A DNA stretch of 64,000 nt from Planococcus sp. SK3692 (GCF_028890485.2 NZ_JARCHV010000001.1:1-64000), one strand, 5' to 3'. Positions 17,406 to 26,488 are shown, counted from the stretch's first letter. Numbers and translations: made by a program. Notes: generated by a model from the letters alone, not told the origin.

Positions 17406-17825
17406 TTATTCAGGCTTATTCAATAAGTTTTGCAAGGCCTTTTTTTCGCGGCTGATTTCGTCGACGGTGCGGACGCCCATTTTGCGGAAAATGGCGATCG
17501 GCGGTGTCCATCCTTGCAGTGCATGCTGAATGATGGCTGCACTTGAAACGCCTGCTAGCAGCGCCCATTTTCGATTGGCTCGAACTGCCAAAAGAGCGGA
17601 AATGGCTGCAATGGACGCCATATTTACTTTCATTAGGCGTTCTGTGTCCCATTCGTGGTCCAAGTCATTGATACGCATCTGAATTTCATTTTTGCCTTGG
17701 CGCTTGTAGTAATTGACCGAGGCTTCGGTTTCCCGTTCGATTTGCTGATTGATGTAATCAGGTGTGTGATCGCTCACTTTAGATTGTGTTGATGGCAATT
17801 GTTCTTTTGCTAAATCCAGTTCCAT
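17406..17825 (-). CDS. DUF2892-like membrane-associated protein
   Basis: A 139-aa protein with a long charged helical N-terminus (residues 1-65, including INQQIERETEASVNYYKR) and two short hydrophobic segments (about 70-85 and 88-100). The C-terminal GWTPPIAIFRKMGVRTVDEI resembles the DUF2892/YgaP-type membrane anchor, where GWCP and R-x-G-x-R-T are typical. Function is unknown. A ribosome binding site AGGAT lies upstream of ATG 17825. Downstream it shares a terminator with the acyltransferase gene. Confidence 0.65.
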   Translation of the reverse strand: MELDLAKEQLPSTQSKVSDHTPDYINQQIERETEASVNYYKRQGKNEIQMRINDLDHEWDTERLMKVNMASIAAISALLAVRANRKWALLAGVSSAAIIQHALQGWTPPIAIFRKMGVRTVDEISREKKALQNLLNKPE

Positions 17826-17921
17826 GAAAAATCCTCCATTTCATTGCAAGTACTGTTTCTAGTATTCCGCAAATGGCTTTTCTTTAAACCCTTAAGTTTT
17901 ACGGAATCCTTGCAGCGACAC

Positions 17922-18488
17922 TTAGTCGATGCTGTCTGTCTGGTCTTTCATGATTTGTTCATCCATCGGGCCGACGATTTTTTGGGCGATTTCACCTTTC
18001 GTATTGAGGATGTAGGTGGTCGGCACGGTACGGATTTGATAGGCTTGCGCAGCGCTGCCCGTTTCATCCATCGGAATCGAAAAAGTTAATCCGAATTCGT
18101 CGATAAACGAGCGAATCGCTTCCTCTCCGTTATCTTGTGCGGTCAAATTGACAGCCAGTATCACAACGTCGCCGTCTGCATTGTTTTCGTGGAATTCCTG
18201 CATATGCGGCATTTCGGCGCGGCATGGGGGACACCAGGTGGCCCAGAAGTTCAAGATGACTTTTTTGCCTCGGTAATCGGAGAGTTTGACTGTGTCGCCG
18301 TTTTGGTCAGTCAATGTGAAATCGGGTGCCGTCTGCCCTTGTGAGAGGCCTTCGGCAAGTGGCTCGCCTTGAGCGTTAGCGGAAGATTCGCTAGTGTCAA
18401 CAGGCTGTGTTTCTTGTTCAAAAAAATTGATGGCGATAATGGCGATCGCTGCAACCAGCAAGATGCCGATAATGGCTTTTTTTATCAT
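17922..18488 (-). CDS. TlpA/ResA-like thiol-disulfide oxidoreductase
   Basis: A membrane-anchored extracytoplasmic thioredoxin. Residues 1-22 form the uncleaved anchor (KKAIIGILLVAAIAIIAI), followed by a low-complexity linker. The redoxin domain begins APDFTLTDQNGDTVKLSDY and has the active site FWATWCPPCRAEMPHMQ, with the cis-Pro region VPTTYILNTKGE. In Bacillus, ResA-type proteins reduce the CxxCH of apocytochromes c; StoA-type ones act elsewhere. Its ATG overlaps the stop of the preceding membrane-protein gene by 4 bp, so the two are co-translated. CcdA, the usual electron donor, is encoded at the far end of the window. Confidence 0.88.
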   Translation of the reverse strand: MIKKAIIGILLVAAIAIIAINFFEQETQPVDTSESSANAQGEPLAEGLSQGQTAPDFTLTDQNGDTVKLSDYRGKKVILNFWATWCPPCRAEMPHMQEFHENNADGDVVILAVNLTAQDNGEEAIRSFIDEFGLTFSIPMDETGSAAQAYQIRTVPTTYILNTKGEIAQKIVGPMDEQIMKDQTDSID

Positions 18489-19105
18489 GTGCTCGGTCCT
18501 TTCTGTTCAAAACGTATGTACATGACGAGCGTAAATACAGCGACCACGACGAGCGTTGCATTTTGCCAAGTCAATAATGGACCAAATGCACTTAATATGA
18601 GCAACTCTATTGTGAAAAATGCGGCAAGCAATAAACCATTCGGGACGTCTGGCCGTTTTGCAAGCAAGCGGATGGCCACAATTGCCGCTGCCAAAAGAGA
18701 CGCTTGGAGCGCAGCTTGAAACCAATTGCTTTCAAACGTTTGCAAGATGGCCTGATACGATAGAAAAAATAACAGCCAGGCAGTTGCGGCCTGTCCGGGC
18801 AATGCGGCATGTTTTTTATGCACGCGGGCTAAATAAGCAATGAGCAATGCCGTGGCGAGCAAGTGCCCGTATAAGCCACCGTTGAAATAAAGAAGAGATA
18901 AAGGCATATCAAGAAAATGCTGTAAATTGAAAACGATGTAGCTGAGCTTCCACGTCAAAATATAAAGCGCTAACGCATTCCAGTACCATTCACCGAATTT
19001 GTCCCCGACCGCAGCGCGTATCAGCAAACTGGCTAATGCGGCTGCCAATAGTACAGAAACCCATATCGCGGGCACCGTCAAGTGAAGTATTGGGACGTAG
19101 CTCAC
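18485..19105 (-). CDS. Hypothetical polytopic membrane protein, partner of the TlpA-like gene
   Basis: A 206-aa, very hydrophobic protein with six or seven membrane segments. FNGGLYGHLLATALLIAYLA in the middle vaguely recalls the GGL region of prolipoprotein diacylglyceryl transferase, but the catalytic Lgt residues are not evident, so I do not assign that function. It overlaps the TlpA-like gene by 4 bp (ATGA), which indicates coupled expression and perhaps a shared role in thiol chemistry at the membrane. No family was recognised with confidence. Confidence 0.65.
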   Translation of the reverse strand: MSYVPILHLTVPAIWVSVLLAAALASLLIRAAVGDKFGEWYWNALALYILTWKLSYIVFNLQHFLDMPLSLLYFNGGLYGHLLATALLIAYLARVHKKHAALPGQAATAWLLFFLSYQAILQTFESNWFQAALQASLLAAAIVAIRLLAKRPDVPNGLLLAAFFTIELLILSAFGPLLTWQNATLVVVAVFTLVMYIRFEQKGPST

Positions 19106-19326
19106 TGACTATGTCCCGTCCGGTGTCTATTCATTATAAAGATACCTCCATCTGTATGAAAAATCTTATGCCTGTCGCTTTCCATTATAACGGAAAGCGC
19201 CATCTTTTCATCTTTTGAATTGGTGAAAACAATCAGCCATTTGTATCGAGTTTTCAGGCGAAATTCAGGCTGCGATTAAGTTCACAGCCTGGCATGTATG
19301 CGTGTGACGAAATTTCGAACTCTCGC

Positions 19327-20181
19327 TCACTCGTATTGTTTCCATACTTCCGGGAGCAGCCCCGCAATATTGTGTGCAAGCATCGTGTGGGGGGAGCGGG
19401 TTTTAATGAATTCGTCTGCACAGGCGCCGTGCAAGTAAACGGCGTTCAACACGGCATGGCGCCAATTTTCGTGGCAGCACAGCATGCCGAGCATCATGCC
19501 GGTCAGCATATCGCCAGTGCCGCCTTTGGCAAGCGCGGAATTACCTGTCGAATTGTGGAATTGTTCACCGTCTGGGAAGGCGATGACAGTTCGCGCGCCT
19601 TTTAAGACGACCGTCAAATGATGTTCCGCAGCAAATGCCGCTGCACATGAGCCGGGAGACTCGGCAATTTGCTCTTTTGAATACCCGGAGATCCGGCTGA
19701 ATTCACCAACGTGTGGCGTCAAGATGAGTGGCGTGCTTCTTTTTGGATAGCTGCGCTCGCTCAGTGCGCCCGCATCGAGTATGAGTGGGGCAGCTGCCTC
19801 GAGTAAACGGTCAATCGCCGCTTCGGTCAATGCGTCCGGTATCATGCCCGGCCCGCAAGCGATGGCTTTATAAGACGTGAGTGAATGGCTGCCATTGGCG
19901 ATATGGACCAGCGCATCTGGTACATACGTCGCTTCGGCCGCTGCGTGTGCGATTGCGCGGATGGTTTCACGGTACGTGCCGATTTCCAATTTTCCGATGC
20001 CGCTTGTCAGCGCCCCAAGAGCGGATATCAACGCAGCCCCAGGCATGTCCGGGCCGCCAGCCACTAATAACGCAGTGCCAAACACGCCTTTATGGCTGTC
20101 TTGTGCGCGTTTTGGCAACGTGCGGCGCACCATTTCCTGAGACCAAAGGCTGCTGTCTTGCGGTTTTTGTGAATCGATCAT
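19327..20181 (-). CDS. nnrD: ADP-dependent (S)-NAD(P)H-hydrate dehydratase
   Basis: This enzyme repairs damaged NADHX/NADPHX by ADP-dependent dehydration. Family motifs are clear: GTALLVAGGPDMPGAALI near residue 40, TPHVGEFSRISG around 150, VVLKGARTVIAFPDG around 190, and the nucleotide/catalytic NSTGNSALAKGGTGDMLTG around 210-228. The length of 284 aa fits stand-alone bacterial NnrD (YxkO). The frame opens upstream, but GGAGG immediately before ATG 20181 sets the start. The partner epimerase domain is not fused and not nearby. Confidence 0.92.
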   Translation of the reverse strand: MIDSQKPQDSSLWSQEMVRRTLPKRAQDSHKGVFGTALLVAGGPDMPGAALISALGALTSGIGKLEIGTYRETIRAIAHAAAEATYVPDALVHIANGSHSLTSYKAIACGPGMIPDALTEAAIDRLLEAAAPLILDAGALSERSYPKRSTPLILTPHVGEFSRISGYSKEQIAESPGSCAAAFAAEHHLTVVLKGARTVIAFPDGEQFHNSTGNSALAKGGTGDMLTGMMLGMLCCHENWRHAVLNAVYLHGACADEFIKTRSPHTMLAHNIAGLLPEVWKQYE

Positions 20182-20497
20182 ATGAAAACCTCCTGTTCTT
20201 TTTGAATATACTAACTGTAGCCGATTCCATCCCACAGGCAAACCTAATTGTCTGCACGTGGCAAACAAATGAGCTTATCGGATTTTGCTTAGACGAGTGA
20301 TTCAGCCGGCAGGTATTTCGTCCCACGAAACAATGAGAAATTCTTGGGTGAAAATCTGCGCTCCGGCAATGGTAACGGGTGAAAGGCGGTAGAGGGGGTG
20401 GATTATATATCCAAAGAACTGAAATTTCTGACAACTATAGGCAAGCTTAACAAGCTTTGCTATACTCAGCCTATTCAATCAAAAGGAGTGGGGATAG
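20182..20497. other. Intergenic region between nnrD and an M14 peptidase gene
   Basis: A 316-base divergent interval. A possible promoter for the M14 gene is TAGGCA (20438-20443), 17 bp, TATACT (20461-20466). No convincing ORF or structured RNA was seen elsewhere. Confidence 0.4.
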
Positions 20498-21694
20498 TTG
20501 AAAAAACACATATTCAAGACCATGACAATGGCGGGGCTTTGCGCGATGCTTGCGATGCCTGTGCAAGCGGCAGAACCGGCGCAACCGACTGAACACCATC
20601 ACGACAACGCAATTTCTGGCTTTATCGATTATGGTGAGCTGCAAAAAGAACTGCAACGGATCGAAGCGAATAGCAAAGGATCGGTTGCAGTGGATGTTGC
20701 CGGCCAATCGTTTGAAGGCCGCGATATTTATACTGCGACAGTCGGGACAGGCGATAAAGTGCTGTTGATTCAAAGCGAAATCCATGGCAATGAAAAAACA
20801 GGCACCGTGGCCATTTTGAATATGTTGAAAACACTATCCGGCAATTCGAAAGCGGCGAAAGCTTTGCGCGATGAAGTGACAGTCGTCTTTATGCCGATGA
20901 TGAATCCTGATGCATCAGAAGACGATAAGCGCCGCAATAGCATGACATGGAATGATGTCGTTGCGGATTATCCGGAACTTGCCGCCGCAACGCCGTCATG
21001 GAATTATTTAGACCGCGGCATCAGCCAAAGTTATGATTACGGCGCCAACCCAGGCTTTGACGTCAACCGCGACTTTAACCCGGACTTAGACTACGTGCCA
21101 CAAGCAGAAGATTTCCCTGGCGCATCCAATGAACCGGGCTGGTTTATCACAAAAGAAGCCCAAGTATCACGCGATGTCTATCAATCGTTGCAAGCTGAAT
21201 ACGGAACAGTCGACGTCTTTATCGACCTTCATCACCAAGGGATGTATTATGTCGATGGCACTTCGGATCCGGTCACGTTATCGCTGTCCGCCCAATTCGT
21301 TCCAGACCCATCCACTGCTGAAGGGGCAAAATACAGCGAATATGCAGACCGCTACGATTACGATTTTTCCCGCCAGTTGAATGTAGCAGCGTATGAGGAA
21401 CTACAGTCCTACGGCAATTCGAAATTCACTAATATCTCATTGTATTCACAAGGGCTCGATTTGCCGGGCACTGCGCTTGGCAGCTACGCACTAAATGGCA
21501 GCGGTACCGTGTTGTTCGAAGTGCGCGGCCAAACCCAGTCGCTTGGCCAGAAAGAAAAAGGGCAGTTGGTTAAATCGGTGGAACGCGGCTTGACAGCCAT
21601 TGTTGAAGGCGTTGCCGATGACAGCGTCTATTCATTGGACCCGGAAGATTATGAAGATATTCCGCTAACATCGTATAGCCCGTCCAGCAATTGA
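20498..21694 (+). CDS. Secreted M14-family zinc carboxypeptidase
   Basis: A predicted exported metallopeptidase. Residues 1-25 are a signal peptide (KKHIFKTMTMAGLCAMLAMP then VQAAEPA). The M14 fold shows zinc ligands in SEIHGNEKTG (His and Glu of HxxE), DVNRDFNPD for substrate-carboxylate binding, DLHHQGMYYV for the third ligand region, and FEVRGQTQSLG carrying the catalytic Glu. It probably trims peptides or wall-derived peptides outside the cell. It starts at TTG 20498 with AAAGGAGTGG in front. It is monocistronic with a good terminator. Confidence 0.87.
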   Translation: MKKHIFKTMTMAGLCAMLAMPVQAAEPAQPTEHHHDNAISGFIDYGELQKELQRIEANSKGSVAVDVAGQSFEGRDIYTATVGTGDKVLLIQSEIHGNEKTGTVAILNMLKTLSGNSKAAKALRDEVTVVFMPMMNPDASEDDKRRNSMTWNDVVADYPELAAATPSWNYLDRGISQSYDYGANPGFDVNRDFNPDLDYVPQAEDFPGASNEPGWFITKEAQVSRDVYQSLQAEYGTVDVFIDLHHQGMYYVDGTSDPVTLSLSAQFVPDPSTAEGAKYSEYADRYDYDFSRQLNVAAYEELQSYGNSKFTNISLYSQGLDLPGTALGSYALNGSGTVLFEVRGQTQSLGQKEKGQLVKSVERGLTAIVEGVADDSVYSLDPEDYEDIPLTSYSPSSN

Positions 21695-21697
21695 TGT

Positions 21698-21727
21698 AAA
21701 ACGCCGCCGAATTCTGGCGGCGTTTTT
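21698..21727 (+). terminator. Terminator of the M14 peptidase gene
   Basis: AAAACGCCGCC pairs with GGCGGCGTTTT across a 7-nt loop, then T. Confidence 0.9.
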
Positions 21728-21792
21728 AACTGGCAAGTTGTCGGCGAAGCTCAGGCTTTGGTAGACTGAAGGCAAATAGAAAGGGGTGTCTT

Positions 21793-22737
21793 ATGGCAAT
21801 CAGCAAATTGAACGACCGCCTCCAGTTGATCGACGGCTTTGACCTGGGCCTCGAGCAGCGAACAGGCAGCTACGTCATCATGGAACAGCAGTTGACCATT
21901 ATTGAAACGGGGCCGAGCCCGTCGGCGGAATATGTCAAACAAGGATTGAAAGAACTCGGCATCTCACTCGATGAAGTCCGCTACATCATCGTGACTCACA
22001 TCCACCTCGACCATGCCGGGGGAGCGGGCTTGTTATTGCAGGACTGTCCGAACGCAACACTCATCGTCCATCCGAAAGGCGCAAGGCATCTGGCAGATCC
22101 GAGCCGTCTCATCGCCGGGGCAAGGGCGGTGTACGGAGACAACTTCGATGATTTGTTCAATCCGATCGTCCCGGTGCCTGAACAGCGCATTGAAATCAAA
22201 TCAGAAGGCGACCGGCTGACGATCGGCCCGGACTGTACGCTTGAGTTTTGGGACACGCCGGGCCATGCCAAGCATCATTTCGGCATTTTAGATCCTGTAT
22301 CAAATAGTTTTTTTGCAGGGGACACTGCCGGCATCCGATATGCCCAACTGCTAGAAGACGGAATCGAATTTTATTTGCCGTCCACCTCGCCGAATCAATT
22401 CGACCCCGAGGCGATGAGGGCAGCCATTGAACGGATGAAAGACCAGCAATTTGATTGGCTTTATTTCGGGCATTTCGGCGCAGCGCGCAATCCTCAGGCA
22501 GCATTAGAGCAGGTACTGACATGGTTGGACGTGTTTGTGAAAGAAGGACAGGCCGCTTATGACAATGATGAGTCGGCGGATCAATTGGCGAAACGGCTAT
22601 TGGTCCCGGTGTTGGCGCAATTGGCAGAAAAAGGTGCCAAACAGCCGCACCGTGTGATGCCTTATATCGAAATGGATCTACAGGTCAGCGCACAGGGCTT
22701 GCTGGATTATTATGATAAACGAGGCTCAGGCAGCTAG
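21793..22737 (+). CDS. MBL-fold metallo-hydrolase
   Basis: A cytosolic metallo-beta-lactamase-fold hydrolase of 314 aa. The metal motif is VTHIHLDHAGGAG (HxHxDH), followed by DTPGHAKHHFG with the next His, FAGDTAGIRY with the bridging Asp, and YFGHFGAARN with the final His. Substrate unknown; this subgroup is usually annotated only as MBL-fold hydrolase. The C-terminal 90 residues form a helical extension. GGGGTG lies ahead of ATG 21793. No terminator separates it from the downstream dehydrogenase gene, but an inverted repeat does. Confidence 0.85.
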   Translation: MAISKLNDRLQLIDGFDLGLEQRTGSYVIMEQQLTIIETGPSPSAEYVKQGLKELGISLDEVRYIIVTHIHLDHAGGAGLLLQDCPNATLIVHPKGARHLADPSRLIAGARAVYGDNFDDLFNPIVPVPEQRIEIKSEGDRLTIGPDCTLEFWDTPGHAKHHFGILDPVSNSFFAGDTAGIRYAQLLEDGIEFYLPSTSPNQFDPEAMRAAIERMKDQQFDWLYFGHFGAARNPQAALEQVLTWLDVFVKEGQAAYDNDESADQLAKRLLVPVLAQLAEKGAKQPHRVMPYIEMDLQVSAQGLLDYYDKRGSGS

Positions 22738-22746
22738 CCTAAAAAA

Positions 22747-22838
22747 TTTTCCCCTTCAGGCAAACGGCCGGTTTACCGCCCCCCGTTTAGGGGCAAAGAC
22801 TAGGGCAGAGAAAATTCATTTACCTGAAGGGCGGAAAA
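22747..22838 (+). promoter_or_regulatory. Long inverted repeat that can mask the ribosome binding site of the next gene
   Basis: TTTTCCCCTTCAGGCAAA (22747-22764) is nearly the reverse complement of 22819-22838 (TTTACCTGAAGGGCGGAAAA). The right arm contains GAAGGGCGG, the likely Shine-Dalgarno of the GTG at 22843, so the stem would sequester it. Between the arms are smaller hairpins, including CCCC-GTTTA-GGGG (22781-22793). No known riboswitch consensus was recognised. A role in translation control is inferred from the geometry. Confidence 0.5.
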
Positions 22839-22842
22839 TAAA

Positions 22843-23565
22843 GTGGCACAAGTGTTAACGGAAAAGACAGCAATCATTACAGGAGCAGGGCGCGGCATCG
22901 GCCGGGCAACCGCCTTGGCTTTGGCCAATGAAGGCGTGGCCGTTGGGCTGATCGCCAGAACCAAAAAAGAAATCGAACAATTGGCGAAGGAAATCCGTTC
23001 ATTGCGGGGACGGGCAGCATTTGCGGTTGCAGATGTGTCCGATCCCAAGCAAGTCGAAGCGGCTGTCCAGAAATTGACCGATGAACTCGGCACGATCGAT
23101 ATCCTCATCAATAATGCAGGAATCGGCAAATACGGCAAGTTCATGGAACTCGAAACCGAGGATTGGCAAAATATGCTCAATATCAATTTGATGGGCATGG
23201 TCCACATGACAAAAGCGGTGCTTCCGCAAATGGTAAAAAAACAGGGGGGCGACATCGTCAACATTTCCTCATCATCTGGACTCAAAGGCACAGAAGGCTC
23301 CAGCGCGTATAGTGCTTCGAAATTTGCGGTGCTCGGCATGAGCGAGTCGTTGATGCAAGAAGTACGTCCCGACAATATCCGTGTATTCGCGTTGGCACCG
23401 AGCCGCGTCATAACGGGCATGACTGATTCCGGCAACGAGACGCAACAGGAAAAAGAGAAGTTCATGCAGCCGGAAGACATTGCGGAATACATCGTTTCAC
23501 AATTGAAACTGAATCCGCGCATCTTCATTCCTTTATCGAAACAATGGGCGACCAACCCCTTTTAA
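22843..23565 (+). CDS. Short-chain dehydrogenase/reductase (FabG-like)
   Basis: A classical SDR oxidoreductase of 240 aa. The NAD(P)-binding motif is TGAGRGIGRATAL, the NNAG motif is ILINNAGIGKYG, and the catalytic Ser-Tyr-Lys set is in NISSSSGLKGTEG and SAYSASKFAVLG. It resembles 3-ketoacyl-ACP reductases and many uncharacterised 3-oxoacyl reductases, so the substrate is open. The start is GTG 22843, with its ribosome binding site inside the right arm of an inverted repeat. The gene ends at a bidirectional terminator shared with ptsI. Confidence 0.88.
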   Translation: MAQVLTEKTAIITGAGRGIGRATALALANEGVAVGLIARTKKEIEQLAKEIRSLRGRAAFAVADVSDPKQVEAAVQKLTDELGTIDILINNAGIGKYGKFMELETEDWQNMLNINLMGMVHMTKAVLPQMVKKQGGDIVNISSSSGLKGTEGSSAYSASKFAVLGMSESLMQEVRPDNIRVFALAPSRVITGMTDSGNETQQEKEKFMQPEDIAEYIVSQLKLNPRIFIPLSKQWATNPF

Positions 23566-23572
23566 AGACACG

Positions 23573-23611
23573 AAAAACCCCTGAATGCCGTTGCGGCGTT
23601 CAGGGGTTTTT
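23573..23611. terminator. Bidirectional terminator between the SDR gene and ptsI
   Basis: AAAAACCCCTGAATGCC pairs with GGCGTTCAGGGGTTTTT around TTGC, flanked by A and T runs. Confidence 0.92.
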
Positions 23612-25324
23612 TTAGCTGATTCCTTTTACGTATGCTTCGACTTCTTGAGACGTCGAAAGCGCAAGGATTTGGCTGGTATGGGAAGCCATTTCTTGTTTCG
23701 ATAAACGGCTGATTTGAGCACGCGCTTTCAAGACAGAAGAAGCGCTCATGGAGAATTCATCCAAGCCGAGCCCGAGAAGAATCGGTATGGCAATTTCATC
23801 GCCGGCCATCTCGCCGCACATGCCAGCCCATTTCCCTTCTTGATGAGCGGCGTCGATGACCATCTTCACCAAGCGCAAAATTGCAGGATTAAATGGCTGA
23901 TATAGATAGGACACGCGTTCGTTCATGCGGTCTGCTGCCATCGTGTACTGGATCAAGTCGTTCGTGCCGATGGAGAAGAAATCCACTTCTTTGGCAAAGA
24001 CATCCGCCATAACAGCGGTGGAAGGGATCTCCACCATGATGCCGACTTCAATCGAGTCGCTGACTGGAATGCCGGCATCCAGTAATTTGGCCTTTTCTTC
24101 TTCGAGCATAGCCTTGCCTTGGCGGAATTCTTCTACCGTTGCAATCATTGGGAACATGATCTTCAAATTTCCATAGACGCTTGCGCGCAATAAAGCACGC
24201 AGTTGTGTTCTGAACAATTCCGGCATTTCCAAGCATAAGCGGATCGCGCGCAGGCCGAGGAAAGGGTTCAGTTCTTTCGGCAAGTCCAAATACGTGAGTT
24301 CCTTATCGCCGCCAATGTCCAGCGTCCGGACGACGGTTGGCTTGCCTTGCATACCTTTCAGTACTTTTGAATAAGCATCGAACTGCTCGTCTTCTGTTGG
24401 GAAGGTATCTCTTCCCATATACAGAAACTCGGTGCGGTAAAGGCCGATGCCTTCTGCTCCGTGTTCGAGCACGCCAGCCAAGTCTTTCGGCGTGCCGATA
24501 TTGGCGGCAAGTTCCACGTGTTGCCCGTCGGCACTTAGCGTCGGCTCATCTTTCAGCTTGGCCCATTCGGCTTTTTGTGCATCGTACGCTGTCTTTTCTT
24601 GTTCGTACTCCCGGATGGTCGCTTGGTCCGGGTCGATGATGATTGTGCCATGCAAGCCGTCGATGATCACCGTTTGGCCATTGCGGACCGTAGCCATGGC
24701 ATTTTTGGCGCCGACCACTGCCGGAATTTCCAAAGTGCGCGCAAGGATGGCCGAATGGGATGTGCGCCCGCCGATATCGGTAATAAAGCCTTTGACGAAT
24801 TGGGCGTTCAATTGGACGGTATCGGACGGCGTCAAATCTTCAGCGATGACAATGACTTCTTCATTGATCATGCTTGGGTCTTGGATTTTGACGCCAAGCA
24901 AATGGGACAATAGCCGTTTGCGGACGTCTTTAATGTCCGCTGCACGTTCTTTCATATACTCATTGTCCATCGCTTCAAACATCGTGATGAACATATCGCT
25001 TGTTTCTTGCAGCGCAAACTCCGCATTGATGCTATCGGATGTGATGCGTTCTTTGATCGGCCCGATGAGTTCCGGGTCGCTCAAGACGAGCAGGTGGGCG
25101 CCGAAAATCTCAGCCTCCTTGTCGCTGATCTGCTGTGCGGTCTTTTCCTTGATAACCTCAAGTTCAGCCGACGCTTGTGCAACGGCCGCATCGAAACGAA
25201 CAATTTCATCTGAAGGATTGTTCACTTGTTGCTGCTTGACGGTCAATTGCGGATTTTCCAGGCGGAACGCTTTGGCGATGGCGATACCGGTGGAAGCTGC
25301 GATACCGGAGAACGTGCTTGTCAT
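23612..25324 (-). CDS. ptsI: PTS enzyme I (phosphoenolpyruvate-protein phosphotransferase)
   Basis: Enzyme I takes phosphate from PEP and passes it to HPr, the first step of all PTS sugar uptake. The phospho-His motif is [20 protein letters not shown] (residues about 180-200). The C-terminal PEP-binding barrel shows [29 protein letters not shown] and GMCGEMAGD with the catalytic Cys. At 570 aa it is the standard length. Its start overlaps the 3' end of ptsH by 4 bp, giving the usual ptsHI pair. The gene ends at the terminator 23573-23611. Confidence 0.97.
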   Translation of the reverse strand: MTSTFSGIAASTGIAIAKAFRLENPQLTVKQQQVNNPSDEIVRFDAAVAQASAELEVIKEKTAQQISDKEAEIFGAHLLVLSDPELIGPIKERITSDSINAEFALQETSDMFITMFEAMDNEYMKERAADIKDVRKRLLSHLLGVKIQDPSMINEEVIVIAEDLTPSDTVQLNAQFVKGFITDIGGRTSHSAILARTLEIPAVVGAKNAMATVRNGQTVIIDGLHGTIIIDPDQATIREYEQEKTAYDAQKAEWAKLKDEPTLSADGQHVELAANIGTPKDLAGVLEHGAEGIGLYRTEFLYMGRDTFPTEDEQFDAYSKVLKGMQGKPTVVRTLDIGGDKELTYLDLPKELNPFLGLRAIRLCLEMPELFRTQLRALLRASVYGNLKIMFPMIATVEEFRQGKAMLEEEKAKLLDAGIPVSDSIEVGIMVEIPSTAVMADVFAKEVDFFSIGTNDLIQYTMAADRMNERVSYLYQPFNPAILRLVKMVIDAAHQEGKWAGMCGEMAGDEIAIPILLGLGLDEFSMSASSVLKARAQISRLSKQEMASHTSQILALSTSQEVEAYVKGIS

Positions 25325-25590
25325 TGGTTGGAAATTCCTTCTGCTTTCAGTACTTCGTCGATTTTGGCCATCGCTTGTTGTTCATCGGTTCCGTTCGCAG
25401 CAATCGTCACAGTCGAACCTGAAGCAATGCCGAGCGACATGACGCCGAGTATCGATTTCAAATTGACTTGCTTGCCGTTAAATGAGAGCGTGATGTCTGA
25501 CTCGAATTTTGAGATGGAGCCGACAAGTGCCGAGGCCGGGCGAGCGTGGATGCCCGCTTCGTCTGTAATCGTATATTGTTTTTCTACCAT
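25321..25590 (-). CDS. ptsH: HPr phosphocarrier protein
   Basis: HPr carries phosphate from enzyme I to the sugar-specific enzymes. The active His lies in [13 protein letters not shown] (residue 15 region) and the regulatory Ser in [15 protein letters not shown] (residue 46 region), the latter phosphorylated by HPr kinase for CcpA co-repression. The 89-aa length is standard. A TAGGAGGAAC ribosome binding site precedes ATG 25590. It is divergent from the fructose operon across 145 bp. A second, different HPr-family gene lies at 29423-29698. Confidence 0.96.
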   Translation of the reverse strand: MVEKQYTITDEAGIHARPASALVGSISKFESDITLSFNGKQVNLKSILGVMSLGIASGSTVTIAANGTDEQQAMAKIDEVLKAEGISNQ

Positions 25591-25675
25591 GATGAGTTCC
25601 TCCTATATTATGAGCGTATTTGAGCGGTATCCATTCTTATTTTGAATGAATTTGACTGCTTATGAAAGATTATGA

Positions 25676-25704
25676 TTGATTTTGAAAACGATTTCAAGTA
25701 TTAT
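25676..25704 (+). promoter_or_regulatory. fru operon promoter with embedded cre
   Basis: TTGATT (25676-25681) and TATTAT (25699-25704) are 17 bp apart. The 15-mer TTGAAAACGATTTCA at 25682-25696 matches the cre consensus WTGNAANCGNWNNCW at every position and fills the spacer, so bound CcpA would block RNA polymerase. The dyad could also be the FruR operator. Confidence 0.75.
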
Positions 25705-25735
25705 CTATTTAATCAGAAAAAAAGAAGGTGAAGGA

Positions 25736-26488
25736 ATGCTGACGACGGAGCGGCATCAATTGATTTTGAACCTGTTGAAAGAAAAGCAAAGCATTAAAAT
25801 CCAAGAACTGGTCGAATTGACGGCAGCTTCCGAATCCACCATCCGACGCGATTTGACGGAACTGGAGGAATTGCAGAAGCTGGAACGCGTATTTGGCGGC
25901 GCCAGCCGGATCGCCCAAAATATGCCGGAACCGAGCCTGTCGGATAAGGCGGCAAAGAACTTAAAAGAGAAACAACTGGTCGCGCGCTATGCGGCATCCC
26001 TTGTCAAAACAGGCGACTCACTATTCTTGGATGCAGGCACGACGACGGCGCAAATGATCCCTTTTCTAACAGCTAAAGATGTAACCGTTGTCACCAATGG
26101 CTTAAGTCATCTAGAAGCGTTGAACGAACACGGCATTACGTCCTATTTGACGGGAGGGTTCATCAAATCGCGCACCGGCGCTTTGGTCGGTCCGCAGGCG
26201 ACACAGTCGCTGGAGAATTACCGATTTGATAAAAGCTTTCTTGGCGTTAACGGCATCCACCCCGTACACGGTTTCACCACACCGGATCCTGAAGAAGCGG
26301 CCGTTAAGCGAAGGGCCGGGGAATTATCCAGAAGTTGTTACGTACTGGCGGATCAATCCAAATTCGGTAAAGTCAGTTTCGCGCACATCTTTGACTTGAA
26401 CCGGTCCGCGCTCATCATCGACGGCTTGCCGGAGGATGCACTAGAAGAAATTGAACGACAAACGACTATTAAGGTGGTGACACAATGA
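25736..26488 (+). CDS. fruR: DeoR-family repressor of the fructose operon
   Basis: A DeoR-type regulator of 250 aa. The N-terminal helix-turn-helix is MLTTERHQLILNLLKEK, QELVELTAASESTIRRDL and LERVFGGAS. The C-terminal sensor has LFLDAGTTTAQMIPFL and TNGLSHLEALNEHGI, the sugar-phosphate-binding signature; fructose 1-phosphate is the known inducer in this group. The frame opens at 25676 but AGAAGGTGAAGG selects ATG 25736. The stop overlaps the start of fruK by 4 bp. Position and operon order identify it as FruR. Confidence 0.93.
   Translation: MLTTERHQLILNLLKEKQSIKIQELVELTAASESTIRRDLTELEELQKLERVFGGASRIAQNMPEPSLSDKAAKNLKEKQLVARYAASLVKTGDSLFLDAGTTTAQMIPFLTAKDVTVVTNGLSHLEALNEHGITSYLTGGFIKSRTGALVGPQATQSLENYRFDKSFLGVNGIHPVHGFTTPDPEEAAVKRRAGELSRSCYVLADQSKFGKVSFAHIFDLNRSALIIDGLPEDALEEIERQTTIKVVTQ

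Noticed and set aside
18485..19105. Calling the membrane protein a prolipoprotein diacylglyceryl transferase
   Set aside because: Only a vague GGL-region resemblance is seen; the conserved Lgt catalytic Arg/His/Tyr pattern is not evident and the length is short.
22800..23555. 251-aa frame antisense to the short-chain dehydrogenase
   Set aside because: The plus-strand SDR motifs (TGAGRGIG, NNAG, YSASK) are complete, so the antisense frame is a codon-bias shadow.
24447..25442. 331-aa open frame on the plus strand opposite ptsI and ptsH
   Set aside because: It is fully antisense to two certain PTS genes, low in complexity (Ser-rich) and has no ribosome binding site or homology.
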